NCBI RefSeq assembly: GCF_037325665.1
Contig: NC_090253.1
Location: 17,222,199-17,286,198 of the forward strand
Length of the DNA stretch: 64,000 nt
Source of the DNA: Littorina saxatilis
Taxonomy: Eukaryota > Mollusca > Gastropoda > Littorinimorpha > Littorinidae
Reading direction: 5' to 3'
A model generated the notes under the pieces. It saw only the letters and a program-made list of their open reading frames with translations, made no database searches and was not told the DNA's origin. Positions 1 through 12,064 of the stretch are shown one piece after another (position 1 is the first letter of the stretch; each line of letters opens with the position of its first letter). The translations under genes and the position numbers were made by a program.

Positions 1-680
1 TGAGATAAGAGTACTTACCCATTAGACATAAACTTATGCTGTCCAATGTTGTTTTTAAATTAATGTTGTTGATCAGTTTGTATAAATGATGCGTGTGTTG
101 GTGTATATGGCTGGATTGAAATGTTTCTTAACCGCAATGTCATCACAAATTCCCAACCTTGGGCAATTAAAGATTCTGTATTCTGTAGTCTGTATAGACA
201 TGGACACTGTTGAGCATATTGAATGAAAAGATGGAATTGAGAGCGCAATAGTTCAGTTTCTGATTGATTGTTCACTTTTTATTCCTTTGCACACAGGAGG
301 TTTATTCAGAACAGAAAAATACGAGAAGGAACCCTCTGAATTTAAGAGTCATTTAGAATTTAAGAAGTTTTAAAATTAAAATTAAAATTGCTTCAATCTT
401 ATTTCGCCATGCAACGTTAAGACTGTGTGAGCAGATTTTGTAAGTGTTTAAATTGTGCTTCTTCTTTAGTATAATGCATGCTGTGGTGAACGATTTTTTT
501 GGTTTTAAACCAATGATCCCTTGAAAACCTTCGATAAATTGCAGGCCTAGTCTTTATGGGCCCTAGATTCCCCCAGCTATAGAACTGCTACCCAAGTAAC
601 GTGAACTTTGGTTAAAAACAATCTGCAGACAATGTACGGTATGTGCATGTTGTTGTGTACATTCCTAGCTCTCGCTTTTT
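1..680. other. Window start, nothing recognised
   Basis: AT-rich sequence without coding signal or repeat structure I can identify. Confidence 0.5.
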
Positions 681-1533
681 ATATTTAGTCAAGTTTTGAC
701 TAAATATTTTAACATCGAGGGGGAATCGAAACGAGGGTCGTGGTGTATGTGCGTGTGTGTGTGTATGTGTGTGTGTGTATGTGTGTGTGTGTGTGTGTGT
801 GCGTGTAGAGCAATTCAGACCAAACTACTGGACCGATCTTTATGAAATTTGACATGAGAGTTCCTGGGATTGATATCCCCATACGTTTTTTTCATTTTTT
901 TGATAAATGTCTTTGATGACGTCATATCCGACTTTTCGTGAAAGTTGAGGCGGCACTGTCACGCCCTCATTTTTCAACCAAATTGGTTGAAATTTTGGTC
1001 AAGTAATCTTCGACGAAGCCCGGACTTCGGTATTGCATTTCAGCTTGGTGGCTTAAAAATTAATTAATGACTTTGGTCATTAAAAATCTGAAAATTGTAA
1101 AATAAAATAAAAATTTATAAAACGATCCAAATTTACGTTTATCTTATTCTCCATCATTTGCTGATTCCAAAAACATATAAATATGTTATATTCGGATTAA
1201 AAACAAGCTCTGAAAATTAAATATATAAAAATTATTATCAAAATTAAATTGTCCAAATCAATTTAAAAACACTTTCATCTTATTCCTTGTCGGTTCCTGA
1301 TTCCAAAAACATATAGATATGATATGTTTGGATTAAAAACACGCTCAGAAAGTTAAAACAAAGAGAGGAACAGAAAAGCGTGCTATCCTTCTTAGCGCAA
1401 CTACTACCCCGCTCTTCTTGTCAATTTCACTGCCTTTGCCATGAGCGGTGGACTGACGATGCTACGAGTATACGGTCTTGCTGAAAAATGGCAGCTACTT
1501 GACTAAATATTGTATTTTCGCCTTACGCGACTT
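681..1533 (+). repeat. Interspersed element with a TTTAGTCAAG hairpin at its 5' end (copy 1)
   Basis: About 850 bp, starting with the inverted repeat ATTTAGTCAAG...TTGACTAAAT and ending TTCGCCTTACGCGACTTG. It contains a (TG)n tract near the start and AT-rich internal sequence. A second copy at 50777-51605 matches along the full length, which defines the ends. There is no coding capacity. I cannot place it in a superfamily. Confidence 0.8.
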
Positions 1534-2450
1534 GTTTTTTTTTAACTGGGTCGTAAATATCGTATGAAGATAATCATTCTTCAACCCCCGTGGCCCTCGT
1601 TAGCTGACAATTAGTCCATCAAGTGAGTACACTTTGCGCTCTAAATTACCGTAACTCGGTGCTTCACAAGACACATCTCGCTAATGTAAGTAATGACACT
1701 AAATACACACTACAGTTAGATAACAAAAACAGGGGCTTTGTAATTAGTGGAGTATTTATTTTATTTCATTTTTTATGTTTTATGGGGGTGGGGTAAGTAA
1801 GTTGCCAATGAAGTAGTGACCAATTAAGCATGATGAATCCGTCGTTACTCGGTAGGGGATGCCTTAATTGTCTTTGGTCTCTCCCTCTCATCCCCCAACC
1901 CCTCCTGCTTGTATTGGCCTGTGATTTGACGTGGGGCCATAACACAATGACATTATCCAGAAATACTACTAGAAGTTTTTGGTGTGCCATTTCAGGTCGT
2001 TTCAAACAGCGGAACATTCAACCTCTGTCTTTCAAAAGCGAAATCGTAGAAGTGGGAGTTAGGATTGTTCTAATTATTGCGTTAATTGCAGACGATTTGT
2101 ACAGGTCTGCACCTTCCCACTACACTGTCAGCAATCAACGTTCCTGCAATGTCGTGCATTCACTAAAAGAGCCTTTATCTCCGAGGCAGTTGATGGCGCA
2201 CCGAGTATTTCCTAATATGGTCATATCACGGCGGGTTGCACTCCCGAACTTTGCCGATTGTGCCGATTTAGTCCGACCCCGTTTCGGCGAGCGTCACCGA
2301 GTGACGCCGAAGGAGAGTTAGGAGGCTCGGTTCCCGCTCCCGAAATAAACTGTCGTCTGTCCGCGTATATCCGACAGGAAGACATCCCACTTCAACTGAA
2401 CAAACAAGGCCAGATTAGCGCAATATTATATGAATGAAGCTTCATTACTG
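1534..2450. other. Upstream region of the vWA gene without supported genes
   Basis: No convincing coding region. A hairpin TTCGGCGAGCGTCAC / GTGACGCCGAA lies at about 2282-2312, in a GC-richer patch 200 bp upstream of the TATA box. Confidence 0.5.
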
Positions 2451-2502
2451 CACGATTCTGATTCAAATATGTGAGGCGTGGAGTGGGAGAGACCGTGCGC
2501 CA

Positions 2503-2510
2503 TATAAATA
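2503..2510 (+). promoter_or_regulatory. Putative TATA box of the vWA gene
   Basis: TATAAATA lies 242 bp upstream of the start codon at 2752, on the coding strand and at a spacing that leaves a 5' UTR of about 215 bp. No other good TATA motif lies between it and the start. The transcription start is inferred, not seen. Confidence 0.45.
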
Positions 2511-2751
2511 CGAGTGTTTGCAGAAGTGGAAGCATCTCATCCAAAGCTCCATAGAAGAGTCGTCTCCAATACAGAACCTGTTCTGCCACTGCTGAAAGTT
2601 TTTGCAAACAACAGTGACATTTTGACAGTAAACGGAGGAGCACTTCACTAGCTGTAGGAACGCGGAGAAGACTGCACAGTCATACATTGGTATCGGTGTA
2701 CAATTTTGTTTTCCTGGATTTGCTTGAAGTTTCAAGAGACTACACGAGAAG

Positions 2752-4827
2752 ATGTTGGCCGTGATTGCTCTGCCGGTGTTGCTTCTGTCTCAGGTGGGTT
2801 GATTTAAATTCTTCTTTTATTAGTTTTATTTTCATTTCATTTGCTTTTTCAGGTTGTTTTTTTTATTAGTAGTATTTGCTCCGTATAGAGTGAAACAGAT
2901 AAGTTTTCCTGTGTTTCTTTTTGTTTGTTACTTGCTTTTTGGTGTTTTTTGTTTTGTTTTTGTTTTCTTTTGTCGTTGCATTTTTGAGACAGGAACAGGA
3001 CATAACAAGACACTTAACATAAAAACATCATACGTCTACGTTGTCCTGTTATTCTATTACATTATCTGCAATGTTTGTTTTGCTTAATTGTGAACAGAAA
3101 CAAAACCTATTCGATTGCTGTTTTCTTATAACGGAAATCTGACTCACGGTATCCATGTTTCTGTATGACTAGGGGATCTTTACGTCCTCACAGAAAATGT
3201 TCCTATTACAGACATGTAATTGGTGATATGGTAAAACATAGTTTCTGTATGATCAGCAATTTTATACTTTTGGGGGCAACTGCAAATACTTACAGTTTAA
3301 TTGAACATTCGTGATGCAGTTTTCTCTTTTCCGCGTACTTTGTTCGGATACTGAAGAGTGAAACAAAAATGGAATAATAGCTGAAATGAAAGAAAATTGA
3401 CCCCAAAAAAGAATTTATTGAATTAAAGTTACATGAAATTATCAGTTAGGTTCATTAAAGAAACAATAAATAAAAATGAACAAAGTACGAAGGAATCAAC
3501 GCGCTTTATCTGCTAGTTCTCCATTGGCAATGGCAATCGTAACGTTTTATTCTGTGGCTGGTTTGAATACTCTCTCCTTATTTCGCTTCAACATTTCTAC
3601 ACTCGAAGGAAAGAAGAATACAATATAAAAAAAAAGTTCTGCATAGGCTCCAAATGACATTTTAAAGTGAATCTTTTTTTTACATAAGGGCAGTTTGGTG
3701 ACCTTTCTACGTGGCCTATGTTTGAAAAGATAACCCTTTCGAAATGGAATGGCAACACTGCTGCAACTTTGCATTCCTCGAACACTGTTTGCCGACCGTG
3801 TTTTTTTGTATAGAGAATTATGTCTCGGTAACGTCATATCTACACGCAAAAGGCCCTTCTTTCACACAACGAAAAATGCTTATGTTGCGTATTTAGTATT
3901 GTTTGTTTGCTCAGCTGTCAAAAAAAGTATGGCAAGGAGGTATTTTGAGCATTGGGAAAGTACGATACGAAATGAAAATGAAGGAAGACCGAACAATATC
4001 AAGTGAAATGTTCAAATGAAAATGAAACGACAATGGGAATACTTTTTATTTGTAGTGGCCATCCGTATTAAGTTCAAGTGTTCTGGGTAACATGGATTTC
4101 TTTCATTTGTGGATCTTTATTGCAGATGGTATTGTCTAACCCGACCTACCGAGACCTGATAGACCTAGTGGAACTCCTTGATGTTGGTGAGTAGAGTTTT
4201 TCCATCTGTGTGTGTGCTGGTAAACTCGTTATGTATAAGCCATGATGGTGTACTCATAACTCAGTGTAAACAACCTCTCCTATAGATTCAACCCAATGTC
4301 TTATTTTTATGGAAGAAACCAAAAAAATTGTGTGTTTTTACACCCCCGGTATAGGGGTGTGTATAGGTTTCGCTCGATGTGTTTGTTTGTTTGTTTGTGT
4401 GTTTGTGTGTTTGTGTTCGCATATAGATCTCAAGAATGAACGGACCGATCGTCACCAAACTTGGTGAACAGGTTCTATACATTCCTGAGACGGTCCTTAC
4501 AAAAATTGGGACCAGTCAAACACACGGTTAGGGAGTTATTGGTGGATTAAGATTCTACAAGGACTTATAGAGGGACATATTAATGGTCAAAGGGAAATAA
4601 CCTTCTCAGTTGGTGGCAGTGAGAATGGTTATTTCCCTTTGACCAACGGGGGTGTTTTTCCTACCTCGGAGGAATTTCTTGTTTCTGTCAATACCAACAA
4701 GTTCATTGTAGGTATGTGTGTTACGAAGATGCCAATACAAAAATCCGAATTACACCCCTCTGAGGATATCTTCCTAAACGTAGGGTCATGAACTCCAAAC
4801 AGTTGGGTGCGTGCGTGCGTGCGTGTT

Positions 4828-4861
<34 letters not shown>

Positions 4862-7800
4862 CGTGCGTGCATATGTGCGTGTATGCGCGTACATGCGCGG
4901 GTATGCATGCGTATGTGTGTGGTTGTTTTAGTGCATGTGTACGCGAGTTGTTATGCATCTTTCTTTCTTGTCTTTTTTTTCTTTGGTTGCTAGCAATCAA
5001 GCTAAGTCCCTTTTCTTTTCTCGGATTATTGTTTCTTCTTTAAATTATCACCTACGGTTTGTTAAAGTTCTCGTGCTGTTTCTTTTCTACAGAAAAGCGT
5101 TACAGCAAGGAGGAATTAAAAGACTACATTCGTGTTTGCAACCAGGATCCCATTGAACTGGGTCTCGTCATTGACTCCAGCGTCAGTATCCCAAAAGACG
5201 ACTTTAGGACAGGACAGGAGTTTCTCAAAGACTTTTTGTCCAACTACACCATCGGACCTGGCAAGAATGAGGTAAAAAAATAATGTTTTTTTTAATATAT
5301 ATAATTACTAATAATAATTAATCAACCCTTTTCAGAAGAGCTCACGGCGATGTAGTCAGCTAAAATAAGAGAAATAAATATGTACAGCGAAATTGGGCAC
5401 ACTTGTGTGAAGCCTCGTTTCATCGATAAGCGAAATAAAGTTAAGCCGTTCCCATTAACATTGGATTTTAAGTCCTAAAGAAGATTAAGTTGTTTTACGC
5501 TAGTGCAGCACCTTTGGGCCAAGCAAAGCATACAGGTTCAAACTTCAACGAGACAAAAAGGTCGACTCGCACTGTCTGAGGCATTTCTGTTATCCTTTCG
5601 GACTTATATGATATACATGTACCAAGACAGTCTATAAACCAAATCATAAATCAAATTTATGTTGGCCCACGTTAACTTCTTTTGCATCGAACACGTCATA
5701 TTTTCGTGTCAAGTGTTCCTAATCCTATCCCTTTAGCATGATGATGATCCACTTTAAAAAACCTAAACGTTTAATATTGTATTGGCTCTGCTTGTTTCTC
5801 ACAATAAACTCTACATGTTTGTTTTCATTTAGAAACTCACATTTAAGCATCTGTGTTACTTTCAACATAATCTTCGTTAATGAAAATGTATTCACAAAAA
5901 CATCCCCCCAAAAAGAAGCGAGTTTCTCTTGATGTTGTCTTCGGTGAATACAATGACAAATAAACAATCATCAAAATTAATGTCAGGCCCGTTTTTCATA
6001 CTAATGCGTGTGGTAGTATCGTACAAAACTGAGATCATCTCAAACAGCTTGGATTCCACACGGTGTCCATGTCCCATTGTGTTGTTCAAGTATTCTAGAC
6101 GTTCACACGTGAAACTTGTCTCACGACGGCTAAGGCCTAAACAAAAAATAGGTGTGGTTACGGTAACCCGACCTACCCTATTTTTAGGGGCCGACCCTAT
6201 AACTTTTTATTACATTTGTCAAAACAAAAAAACCAGAAAAACGAGTGCAGACAACGCAATGAAAGCGACAGCGCTCGAGTCGCACACTTATTTCCCTGTC
6301 AACGCGAGGTAGTATCTTGTAAATCTAGTACCATCCTTATAAGCGGTTTCCATATTCTACTGTGGTGTTGAAGTATTGTAGATGTGTTTCATGTGATATT
6401 AATCTTACCGTGGCTGACGTGCTATGTGCTAGGTACGTGTAGCAGCTGTGACCTTCGGAAGAGGAGTGTACGAACAGGACAGCTTCAACTTCTCCACCTA
6501 CAAAACCAAAGATGAAGTTCTGGATCACGTGGTCAACATGAAGTTCCGGTTTGGCACGCGCACGGACACGGGTGACGCCATCAAACACATGCGGGAGAAA
6601 CAAATGCAGAACACAAGGTCATGGGCACCCAAGATTGTTATCGTGCTCACGGACGGGAACTCCCAAAGGTTAGACATTTTGCCATTTGGCTTTTACTCTG
6701 GCATAGTAACTCTCTAGACGTTTCTTCTTTCTCTCAATTGATATTCCTTTTGACCAACACTTTGCTAGAAAATTTGAAAAACAAAATGTTCCTGTCGACT
6801 CTCCCCATCTTGACGTAGAGTTCTCTCAAAAAGACGATGTTCGGAAATGACTGTCGGGTGTGTGTGGGTTTTAAAAGAGTGAATACCCTTGCTTCTTCTT
6901 GGACAAATAAATGCACAACGATCACAACCACCTGCCTACGGAGACCACCCTGACATATCCCCGATAGATTTCCCCCCAATGTAATTCACCTTTCCACAGC
7001 GACCACCGGTCTTTAACGACCACTGACTTACGGTCCGAACTTGGGTGGTTGTTTTAGACAGGTTCGACTGCAGTTTCACACACGGATTTGACATAGACAT
7101 AGAACACTTTATCATCTCAACGAGAAACTCAGGACTTTCACCGTGTACACTGAGAAAGGCACCAAAATAGATATCGGTCCCGAATAGCCAAATATAGGTC
7201 GAAGGGGCATGAACAACCAACAAGCGACCGACGCAGAAGAGAGGGGAGCGAGAGCGTTGTGTGTGTGTCCGTGAGTAAGCAGTGGATGTGTGCATCGGTA
7301 GACTAGAAACAGACCTGGGAACCCATACGATTTCGCCGTATTCTGTAAGCATGATTGTCTAGAATACGATCAGTACGGTCAGTTGAAAAAATAAACGACG
7401 AGAAACATTCCTGGACCACGTTTCTTTACTTTTCTTCTTGGTGTTCAGACGATCGTGGACGAAGCAGCAGGCGGCAGAGGCCCGAGCAGAGAACATCACC
7501 ATATTCGCTGTGGGCGTTGGCCGCTCCGTGTCGCAGACGGAGCTGCTCAACATCGCCGGGGATCCGGAGCGAGTCATTCAAGCCAACAGCTATGATGACC
7601 TCAAGAACGTCAAAGAGCAACTCGCCCACAAGACCTGCGTCAGTGAGTGGCTTATTGGTCTGTCTGTTTGTGTGTCCGTACGCTTGCCACTGAGAAAGGA
7701 AGCAAACTTGCATCGGTCCCAGGTGGTCTATAGGTTGTAGAGACGATACAAAAAAACAATGACTAACCAACCAACCAACCAACCAACCAACCAACCAACC

Positions 7801-10800
7801 AACCAACCAACCAACCAACCAACCGTATGTGTGCCTCTGTCTGTATGCGTCTCGGTGTCTATGTCTTTCTCTGCCTGCCTGTCTGAGGGGTGTTTGTCTC
7901 TGGGGGTGACCATGTGCGATTCAAAATGGCCGCACAATTTCAGAACACAGAAAAATAAACAGACAGAATAATTGTCCGACCTGTCTGTTACTTTTAGTCT
8001 TTGGGGGTGACCATGTGCGATTCAAAATAGCTGCACTATTTCAGAACACAGAAAAATAAACAGACAGAAAATTGACCAGCCTAGCCTGTCTGTTACTTTT
8101 AGACTGTCTGTACTGTCTGTCAGATTATATGTCTCTGTGTGTCAAATCAGGTTTGGCTGTCAGTACTTGATGTTGTTATCTTTGTCTTTGCAGTGAAGCC
8201 CAGGCCTACCACCACTCCGATGCCCACCACCACCCCTCTCCCTCAGCAACGTAAGTCTCTGCCATTTATACAGCACATTCTTGACCTTACTGGAATGTAA
8301 GGTTTTAGATCGTCGACACAACCCGAGGTATACCTAATAAGTGGATTAAACTAGAAGTAGTTCTCATTCACTTGTGCTGACACATAATAGGATGAAAAGC
8401 GTGCTTTCCTTCAATAATTCTATTTTGTTACAAGTCTGAAGCACAGGAAGGCTGGTGCTATCTAATTTCCACTTACTCAATCTAGTTTACTATAAGCCGT
8501 TGATTCGTGTCTTCGTGTTATATGATCTAATTTATAACAAATGTGGTTGCAACAGTATATATAGTCTTGAAAACGTTTCAGACCAGAAAATACTGAAAAG
8601 CATACCACAATAAAGACGGGCGCAGTGGCCTAGTGGATAAGACATCGGCCGTGGTCGCGGGTTAGAATCCCGGGGGGTTAAGGGTTAAGGGTTCAGATCT
8701 CCCAGGTCAACATACAGTGCCTTATCCCCCTTCGTGTGTACACGCGCAAGCACAAGACCAAGTACGCACGAAAAATATTCCTGTAATCCATGTCGGAGTT
8801 CGGTGGATTATAAAAACACGAAAATACTCAGCATGCGCTTTCCTCGAAAGCGGCGTATGGCTGCCTAAATGGCGGGGTAAAAAAAAAGTCATACGCGTAA
8901 AAACACACGAACGCAGAAGAAAACGAAGATACCACTATTAAGTCTCTACACACAAAAAAGGAAATGGGCACAATCCCTATTTTCACACATTCCACTTGTA
9001 TAATTACTGTGATGGTGTTTAGTTATTTATTTACAAGCCATTCAGGGCCATAATGAGCAGGTCGATTTTGAAACGATTTTCTTTAGAAGTCGTTTACAGC
9101 TTATATTCGTTGTCTCTCTCTTATCCATCGAATGGGACACTAGAGAAATCAAATAACACTAAACAGCAGCAATCATCTTCAAAGCTACAGATATTGAACC
9201 CCCAGAACTCACTGTTTTTTCCCTTGCTCTGTGCAGCTTGCAAGGATAAGTACCCCAGTGACATCAACTTCATCTTCAGCCCGGCCAGCCTTGGAATAGA
9301 CTCCACCAGCTGGGTCACGCAGTTCATCTCGCACACCCTCAACAACGAGGAGCTCGAGTCAGGATTTCAGGTCTGTTCTGCACATTGCCCAAAAAACCCA
9401 TTCTGTCTGATAGAACTTTAAGGAGCTCGAGTCAGGATTTCAGGTCTGTTCTGCACATTGCCCAATAAACCATTCTGTCTGATAGGTCTTTAAGGAGCTT
9501 GAGTCAGGATTTCAGGTCTGTTCTGCACATTGCCCAATAAACCATTCTGCCTGATAGGTCTTCGTTCGCTACTGTAAAATCCTTATGCAGCTCCAAAAAC
9601 AAAAGCAAAATCTTTAATTCAGCAGCTAACCCAAAAGCTTCCCTGCTAAACTCAGCGTTCTGTGTGCGTCACTACAGACTTTAAGTCAATCGTGGTTAAC
9701 GTTAACGTAACCGTAAGTCACGTCTGGTAGTTGCGCAAAACAGTGCGGGCGAGACTAAGAGGGTCGCTGTCAAATAAGCTAACTATGCAGACTGTTAGCC
9801 TGTGATAGTGTTCTCGCGTCGTAAAGGCTGATTGCGCAACCCTCGACTACAACTACGGTCCTATCTTCCTAACGGAGTCATGCTTTAACGCCCCTATTTT
9901 ATGCCCTTGCAGTACGGAGTGGTGAGCGGAGACTGCCCGGATGACGCTGGCTTCGCGCTGAACGCCTACACAGAAACGAGCAAGATGCGCGCGCACCTCA
10001 ACCGCTACGACCGCAACAACCTGCCCACGCTCGTCAGCCACGCCTCCACTCGGGCCTTCACCGCGGAGAACGGAGCAAGAGATCAAGCTTCCAAGATCGC
10101 CGTCATCTTCGTTGGCAAGGCCAAGGTGGGTGTTCCGGTTCATTTCAGTCTTCGTATAGTATTTGAGGATCTCAAGGCTCCGGTCGTCTTGCTCGGCAAG
10201 GTCAAGGTCAAGGGGCGAGGACGGGGATGTCGTGTTTCAGTTCTCGTGCAGTCTTGTGTAAAGTCTTTTTAAAGATCGATGTTGGCATATTGACTGACAA
10301 GGGTGGGTTAGTGACAGGCTGGCTGTGGCTGTGTGTCTTCGTGGCTTTGTGACCGTGTGCCCAGAACGTGTCTGCCGACATATCTATCCGCCAGCTTTCT
10401 ATGTATGTGTTCCGTCTCTACCCCCCTTTCAAGCTTAACAGTCATTGTTCGTTGCTTATAATCCGGTTACAGCAAAACACAGCGTAACTCGTTTCTCTTT
10501 CGCAGGTGGACAACTCAGCTCTGAGCAAAGCCATCGCAGAGCTGCAAAGCAAGGGCGTGACGGTGTTCATCTCAGAGGCTGATCCAGGGGTCAATCTTTC
10601 TGGCCTGCCGCAGGGTGTGCGCGTGCTGGAGTATGGCTCTTCCATGAGCCAGGCTTCCGCCCTGGTCACCCACATCTGTCACATGGACGAGGTGAGAAGA
10701 GCGGATTTTACATCTTGAGTGGTGTGCATGCATGTCGTGTTATTATTTTGTTGTTGTTATTTTAGGGCAAGATAACGCCTGTTTGCCGTTAGAGAGAAAA

Positions 10801-10974
10801 AACTTGAACTCGAAAACTGAGTTACTGCATAACTGAAGCAATAGGTCCAGAGGGACCTTTCTTGCAAGCCAAGTCCTTTTTGTTATAACATACATTGAAA
10901 CAGCAAAATGCAACCGTTGGGGAAGAAAAGGGGGGGGGGGCTGCGGTGGAGTATTTACACTGACTGATTACACA

Positions 10975-11027
<53 letters not shown>

Positions 11028-12064
11028 TTTAGCATGAAACAAAACAGAGACAGAGCGGAGAGAGAGAGGGGGCAATAATGATTTAGGGAGTCAGAGGCGG
11101 TGCTCAGTAACTGTAGGAGCCCGCCTCGTCTGTTCAAGCCCGGCTTACCAAATAAACATGAGAGAGATTTTGTCTGTATCTACTGTCCTATTTCCCGTTT
11201 TCTGCCGTTTAATTTCTTGTTGCTATGGTCTTCTCGCTGTTGATGTCTACAACTAGGAAAGTATTCCGCACTGATTGCTTTCTGACGATATTCATATTGG
11301 TGCGCAGACCGTTTCTGTCGCTGTGTTTCCACATTTTTAAAGGTCGATGTTGGCATATTGACAAGGGTGGGTTAGTGACAGGCTGGCTGTGGCTGTGTGT
11401 CTTCGTTGCTTTGTGACTGTGTGCCCAGAACGTGTCTGCCGACATATCTATCCCGCGCCAGCTTTCTATGTAGTATGTTCCGTCTCTACCCCCCCCCCCC
11501 CTCCCCCCCCCTTCCTTCTCCTGTAAGCACTGAGTCATGCTCACTATCACAGATTTGTTCAGGCGTTAGCCTACAACTGACAAGAGCATCTTTCCACTTG
11601 CACACACACCTAAACTCTACAGCCCGGCTGCTTCCTATAACGCAGCAGGAATATTTTGCTGACGAAATTTCGCAGATTGACGTATAGGTTTCAGTTACGA
11701 AATTAAATTCAGCAAAAATAAAAACTCGCATTTTGCACAGAAAGCAGTCTGGCTGTTGAATTGTGGTATATGTCTAAATGGAAAAATGTGTTTCTACAAC
11801 ATGTCATAGATCTGCTGTGTGGTGGTAGGCTATAGGCTATGACCGCTAACAGGACTGAAGAGCGGGTATACCTTATATATCTTACCTTGTGTTGCACGGT
11901 ACTCTCCTTTCTCTTTTCGTTGCTTACGCGTGTAAACTGTTTTTGTTGCAGACGATGTAGATCGAGTAGAGACGTAGGACAGCATTTACTTATGTCTAGT
12001 TTTCATTCCAAAGGACGACTCTGGCTCAGAAACAGGAGGGGAAGATGAGGACGGCTGCGACTGA
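2752..12064 (+). CDS. Secreted protein with two von Willebrand factor A domains, about 10 exons
   Basis: Exons read as 2752-2793, 4126-4186, 5093-5271, 6433-6668, 7449-7642, 8194-8250, 9237-9370, 9913-10125, 10506-10691 and probably 12014-12064; phases agree at every junction, giving about 450 aa. The start encodes a short hydrophobic signal peptide (MLAVIALPVLLLSQ). The first vWA domain (exons 3-5) has a complete metal-ion-dependent adhesion site: DSSVS, the Thr of RTDTGDA, and the Asp of VLTDGNS. Exon 6 is a Thr/Pro linker. The second vWA domain (exons 7-9) has SPASLG where DxSxS is expected and lacks the later Asp, so it probably does not bind metal. The last exon is the least certain; as chosen it adds an acidic tail ending GCD. 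A stronger-looking acceptor at 11951 would end the protein after two residues. Such proteins usually act in extracellular matrix or adhesion, and in molluscs also in shell matrix; the specific role is unknown. Confidence 0.88.
4335..4686 (+). mobile_element. Short palindromic element, ACACCCCCG family (copy 1)
   Basis: About 350 bp, starting TTTTTACACCCCCGG and ending GGAGGAATTTCTTG. It matches 32866-33197 nearly base for base apart from a (TTTG)n tract and the hairpin loop. The ends carry short inverted motifs (ACACCCCCG near the left, CGGGGGTGT near the right). An 18-bp perfect inverted repeat (4585-4602 and 4627-4644) flanks a 24-bp loop. It lies in intron 2 of the vWA gene. Confidence 0.8.
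6134..6309 (+). mobile_element. Harbinger-like MITE, right end missing
   Basis: Starts GGCCTAAACAAAAAATAGGT after TAA. It matches the left half of the complete copy at 26092-26374 and then stops, so it is truncated. It lies in intron 3 of the vWA gene. Confidence 0.65.
6915..7070. mobile_element. Fragment of a Tc1/mariner-like MITE (ACGACCACC family)
   Basis: Contains motifs shared with 25750-25889, 47892-48499 and 55680-56177, such as AACCACCTGCC and GGTGGTTGTTTTAGACAGG. It ends near TTCGACTG. The left terminal repeat is not recognisable. Confidence 0.5.
7763..7823 (+). repeat. (AACC)n microsatellite
   Basis: About 15 uninterrupted 4-bp units in intron 5 of the vWA gene. It is interior, not telomeric. 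Confidence 0.95.
7899..8100 (+). repeat. Two tandem copies of a 100-bp intronic unit
   Basis: Units share GGGGGTGACCATGTGCGATT and AAAAATAAACAGACAGA and begin near 7899 and 8000. No coding potential is visible. Confidence 0.85.
8617..8937 (+). mobile_element. tRNA-headed SINE, body type shared with 53882-54275
   Basis: The 5' head has an A-box-like TGGCCTAGTGGATAAG and a B-box-like GGTTAGAATCC, as in a tRNA-derived RNA polymerase III promoter. The body contains GCACAAGACCAAGT and TATGGCTGCCTAAATGGCGG, also found in the SINE at 53882. The head differs from that SINE. It ends in a GAAGAAAACGAAG tail, in intron 6 of the vWA gene. Confidence 0.8.
9348..9563 (+). repeat. Three tandem copies (72-73 bp) of the exon 7 end and its splice donor
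   Basis: Units begin at 9348, 9421 and 9493. Each contains the last 23 bp of exon 7 of the vWA gene, the GT donor and about 50 bp of intron. The copies differ by only a few bases, so the duplication is recent. The reading frame is open through the true junction at 9370/9371. Confidence 0.9.
10275..10430 (+). repeat. Intronic block duplicated on both sides of exon 9 (copy 1)
   Basis: About 155 bp in intron 8 of the vWA gene, beginning GATCGATGTTGGCATATTGA. It recurs at about 11342-11500 in intron 9 with few differences. The two copies are direct repeats flanking exon 9. Confidence 0.85.
10974..11026 (+). repeat. (CA)n microsatellite
   Basis: Nearly pure CA repeats in intron 9 of the vWA gene. 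Confidence 0.95.
11342..11500 (+). repeat. Intronic block duplicated on both sides of exon 9 (copy 2)
   Basis: Direct repeat of 10275-10430. It ends in a C-rich tract longer than that of copy 1. The separation is about 1.07 kb and includes exon 9. Confidence 0.85.

Noticed and set aside
2282-2312. Structured RNA near the vWA promoter
   Set aside because: The hairpin is short and isolated; no RNA family signature could be recognised.
1830-2321. 163-codon reading frame upstream of the vWA gene
   Set aside because: No similarity to any family I know, no splice or context support, and composition like its surroundings.
7763-7823. Telomere-like array
   Set aside because: The unit is AACC, not the metazoan TTAGGG, and it lies inside an intron.
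11952-11960. Alternative last exon of the vWA gene after the strong acceptor at 11951
   Set aside because: It would add only two residues before a stop. The acceptor at 12013 gives a longer acidic tail, but the choice is uncertain and both may be used.
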